DNA from: Prado023 sp963753075
GTDB lineage: Bacteria; Actinomycetota; Actinomycetes; S36-B12; CAIYMF01
Direction of reading: 5' to 3'
Length of the DNA stretch: 64,000 bases
NCBI GenBank assembly: GCA_963753075.1
Contig: CAVWAR010000012.1
Span: forward strand, 192,013 to 256,012
The position numbers were made by a program, and so were the translations under genes. How positions within the stretch are numbered: position 1 is the stretch's first letter; each line of letters begins with the position of its first letter. The notes below the pieces were generated by a model. It searched no databases and was not told the origin of the DNA. It saw only the letters and a program-made list of their open reading frames with translations. Positions 61,892-64,000 of the stretch are shown piece by piece.

Positions 61892-62878
61892 GTGAGAGCA
61901 GCGGTGTCGACGGAGTACGGGCCACCCGATGTCGTCCGGATCGAGGACATGCCGGTCCCCAGCCCCGGAGCGGGTGAAGTGCTGGTCAGGGTGCACCTGG
62001 GCACCGTGAATCGCACGGACTGCGGGTACCGGGCCGCGAAGCCGTTCATCCTGCGGGCCTTCACCGGATGGCGCAGGCCGAAGCTGACCGTTCTTGGTAC
62101 CGAGTTCGCGGGGGTGGTGGCGGCGGTGGGACCGGCAGTGCGTGGGTTCGAGGTCGGCGACCGGGTCTTCGGCTACAACGAACCCGCCTTCGGTGCCCAT
62201 GCCGAGTACCTGACGGTCGACGCGGACGGCCCGATCGCGATCATCCCCGAGGGGGTCTCCGAGGAACGCGCCGCGGCCAGCACCGAGGCATCGCACTACG
62301 CGCTGGCGATCATCCGCAAGGGTGGCATCCAGCCCGGCCAGGATGTCCTCGTCTACGGGGCCAGCGGAGGGATCGGCACCGCAGCCGTCCAGCTGCTCAA
62401 GGCCCTCGACGTCACTGTCACGGCCGTGTGTGGACCGGAGGCTGTCGACCTGATGCACGAGATCGGGGCGGACCGGGTCATCGACCGCTTTGCCGAGGAC
62501 TTCACGCAGGGCGGCGAGCAGTACGACTGTGTCATCGACGCCGCCGGCAAGACCAGCTTCGGCAGGTGCCGATCCGTGCTGCGTCCCGATGGCATGTTCC
62601 TCACCTCGGATCTCGGTCCCGGATGGCAGAACCTGCCGCTGCAGCTTGCGACGAAGGTGGGCCGCGGCAGGAGGGTCATGCTGCCGACCCCGTTGGACTT
62701 CGACAAGGCGCTCATCGAGGAGTTCCAGGAGTGGCTGCGATCAGGCACCTTCCAACCGGTGCTCGATGACCGGAGCTTCGACCTGGACCAGATCGTCGAG
62801 GCCTACCGGTACGTCGAGTCGCAGCAGAAGATCGGCAACGTCCTGCTCCGGATCGCCCCAGCCGACCCCGATCGCTGA
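61892..62878 (+). CDS. NAD(P)-dependent alcohol dehydrogenase / quinone reductase (zinc-independent MDR)
   Basis: 328 residues of the medium-chain dehydrogenase/reductase superfamily: VRAAVSTEYGPPDVVRIEDMP, GTEFAGVVAAVGPAVRGFEVGDRVFGYNEP, and the Rossmann motif VLVYGASGGIGTAAVQLLKAL (about 150-170). No zinc-binding Cys/His set is present, typical of quinone oxidoreductases. GTG 61892 is the start. The closely related gene 62942-63862 is convergent with it. Confidence 0.9.
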   Translation: MRAAVSTEYGPPDVVRIEDMPVPSPGAGEVLVRVHLGTVNRTDCGYRAAKPFILRAFTGWRRPKLTVLGTEFAGVVAAVGPAVRGFEVGDRVFGYNEPAFGAHAEYLTVDADGPIAIIPEGVSEERAAASTEASHYALAIIRKGGIQPGQDVLVYGASGGIGTAAVQLLKALDVTVTAVCGPEAVDLMHEIGADRVIDRFAEDFTQGGEQYDCVIDAAGKTSFGRCRSVLRPDGMFLTSDLGPGWQNLPLQLATKVGRGRRVMLPTPLDFDKALIEEFQEWLRSGTFQPVLDDRSFDLDQIVEAYRYVESQQKIGNVLLRIAPADPDR

Positions 62879-62941
62879 GGCAGGTGGCGCTGGTGCCCCC
62901 GAGCCGTCCCGCCCCGCGTCGCGCCCACGCATTGCGCAGCG

Positions 62942-63862
62942 CTACGGGACGGTGAGGACCACGTTGCCGCGCTTGTGCCCGGTGTCGACGTACGTGTGCG
63001 CCGCGACGATGTCGTCCAGGGGGTAGGTCCGGTCGACTACGGGCGCGAGCTCGCCCTTGGCCGCCAGCCCACCGAGGGACACCAGATCCTCGCGACGCAG
63101 CTTCGGCGTTCCGTCGTCCACAGAGATGCAGGCGCCGCCGGGGGCCAGGACCCGCTGGCACCGCTCGAGGGCGGCGGCGCTCCTGCGCTTGCCGACGGCA
63201 TCGAGGATCAGGTCGTAGCGCTGTTGGCTGTCTGTGAAGTCCTCGACGGTGTAGTCCACGACCGTCGAGGCGCCCAGGGACGCCACAAGGTCCATGTTGG
63301 TGGGGCCGCAGACGCCGGTCACCTCGGCGCCGATGTGCCGAGCGAGTTGAACCGCGGACGTGCCGACCGCCCCGGACGCCCCGTAGATCAGGACCTTCTG
63401 GCCAGATCGCACGTCGGCCTTGCGCAGGTTGTGCGACGCGAGCAGGCCGCCGAAGGTGATGGCCGCGGCTGCTTCGTGGGTGACGTTCTCGGGGCGTGTT
63501 GCCAGCAGTCCGTCCTCGGGCCAGCACACGTACTGCGCGTAGGTCCCGAAGTGCTGTCGGTTGAACCCGAACACGGGGTCACCCACCCGGAAGGACCGCA
63601 CGCCGGGTCCGACCGCGTCCACCTCCCCGGAGAGCACCATGCCCAGGACCGGTCGTCTGGGCGCGTTCCACCCCACCACCAGCCGCGCCATCACCCGGTA
63701 GCCGGGATTCAGCCGCAACCCTCGTAGGTAGCAGTCGCTCGACGTCACCGCAGCCGCCCGAATCCGGATGCGCACCTCGTTCTTCCGGGGAGTCGGAGTC
63801 GGAAGCTCCGCGAGCCGGAGCACCTCCGGCGGACCGTATGCCGTGCAGACGACTGCTCGCAC
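62942..63862 (-). CDS. NAD(P)-dependent alcohol dehydrogenase / quinone reductase (paralogue)
   Basis: 306 residues, GTG start at 63862: MRAVVCTAYGPPEVLRLAELP, GMVLSGEVDAVGPGVRSFRVGDPVFGFNRQHFGTYAQY and VLIYGASGAVGTSAVQLARHIG. It shares the domain order and motifs of the convergent gene at 61892 (for example VRIRIRAAAVTSSDC versus VLVRVHLGTVNRTDC), so the two are paralogues, probably an inverted duplication that has diverged. Zinc ligands absent. Confidence 0.9.
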   Translation of the reverse strand: MRAVVCTAYGPPEVLRLAELPTPTPRKNEVRIRIRAAAVTSSDCYLRGLRLNPGYRVMARLVVGWNAPRRPVLGMVLSGEVDAVGPGVRSFRVGDPVFGFNRQHFGTYAQYVCWPEDGLLATRPENVTHEAAAAITFGGLLASHNLRKADVRSGQKVLIYGASGAVGTSAVQLARHIGAEVTGVCGPTNMDLVASLGASTVVDYTVEDFTDSQQRYDLILDAVGKRRSAAALERCQRVLAPGGACISVDDGTPKLRREDLVSLGGLAAKGELAPVVDRTYPLDDIVAAHTYVDTGHKRGNVVLTVP

Positions 63863-64000
63863 CTCAAGTCCCTTCAGCCCACGGATCCGTGGGTCGTCCC
63901 ACCGGCACGCACGCCGGTGGCGTCCGCGACCGGCCGTGCTGATGGCTGCGCCGGTTCCGACCTCGTCGCGTCCACCGTAGCCGGCAGGCCGGGTGGCCCC
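63863..64000. other. Window end, no gene seen
   Basis: The last 138 bases lie upstream of the paralogous quinone reductase. CACGGATCCGTGGGTC, with the palindrome CACGGATCCGTG, is at about 63879-63894 and could be an operator. No coding sequence is supported. Confidence 0.4.

Overview
The window is high-GC DNA from an actinomycete-type bacterium (Actinomycetota); genus is not determinable from the sequence alone. Evidence: the gene order hemW - DUF3097 - hrcA - dnaJ - rsmE - HIT - phoH - ybeY - CNNM/CBS - era - recO - uppS - glyS - dusB - ppdK - dgt - dnaG - tRNA-Asn, the actinobacterial DUF3097, DUF6703-like and DUF4242 proteins, GTG starts, CIRCE/HrcA control and an ISL3-type insertion remnant.

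Layout. Positions 1-37,140 are a conserved housekeeping chromosome: translation (lepA, glyS, dusB, rsmE, ybeY, era), heat-shock control (CIRCE, hrcA, dnaJ), DNA replication and repair (recO, dgt, dnaG), envelope (uppS, a CAP-domain protein, lipoproteins), fatty-acid activation (fadD), heme chaperone hemW and pyruvate phosphate dikinase. From tRNA-Asn (37,063) to about 42,300 is an accessory strip: the tail of a tyrosine integrase, an ISL3 remnant with its right end, a secreted FG-GAP repeat protein, a ribbon-helix-helix/Doc toxin-antitoxin pair and decayed sequence. From 42,300 to 46,900 come trmB, an F420-reductase-like protein, a pirin, mutY and an ArsR sensor.

Positions 46,483-54,584 (all minus strand) form a metal, sulfur and redox block. 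It holds a P1B-5-like ATPase with a C-terminal hemerythrin domain plus ArsR, and a cst-like sulfur operon (38-aa Cys-rich protein, CsoR/CstR-type repressor, rhodanese, MBL-rhodanese fusion, TauE exporter). The cst-like operon starts from a promoter whose spacer contains a CsoR-type operator. A four-gene operon upstream encodes a membrane protein, a CxxC thioredoxin-fold protein, a Crp/Fnr regulator and a nucleotide-kinase-like protein without a P-loop. The right end carries a MarR/membrane-protein divergent pair, a FAD oxidoreductase divergent from a large LuxR ATPase regulator, DUF4242, a TrkA-C membrane protein and two convergent quinone-reductase paralogues.

Four otherwise well-conserved genes (lepA, a DUF4190 protein, a GH13 glucosidase, a MarR regulator) are each broken by frameshifts. 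All five shifts are restored by removing one base. I consider sequence or assembly error the most likely cause, but true lesions cannot be excluded.
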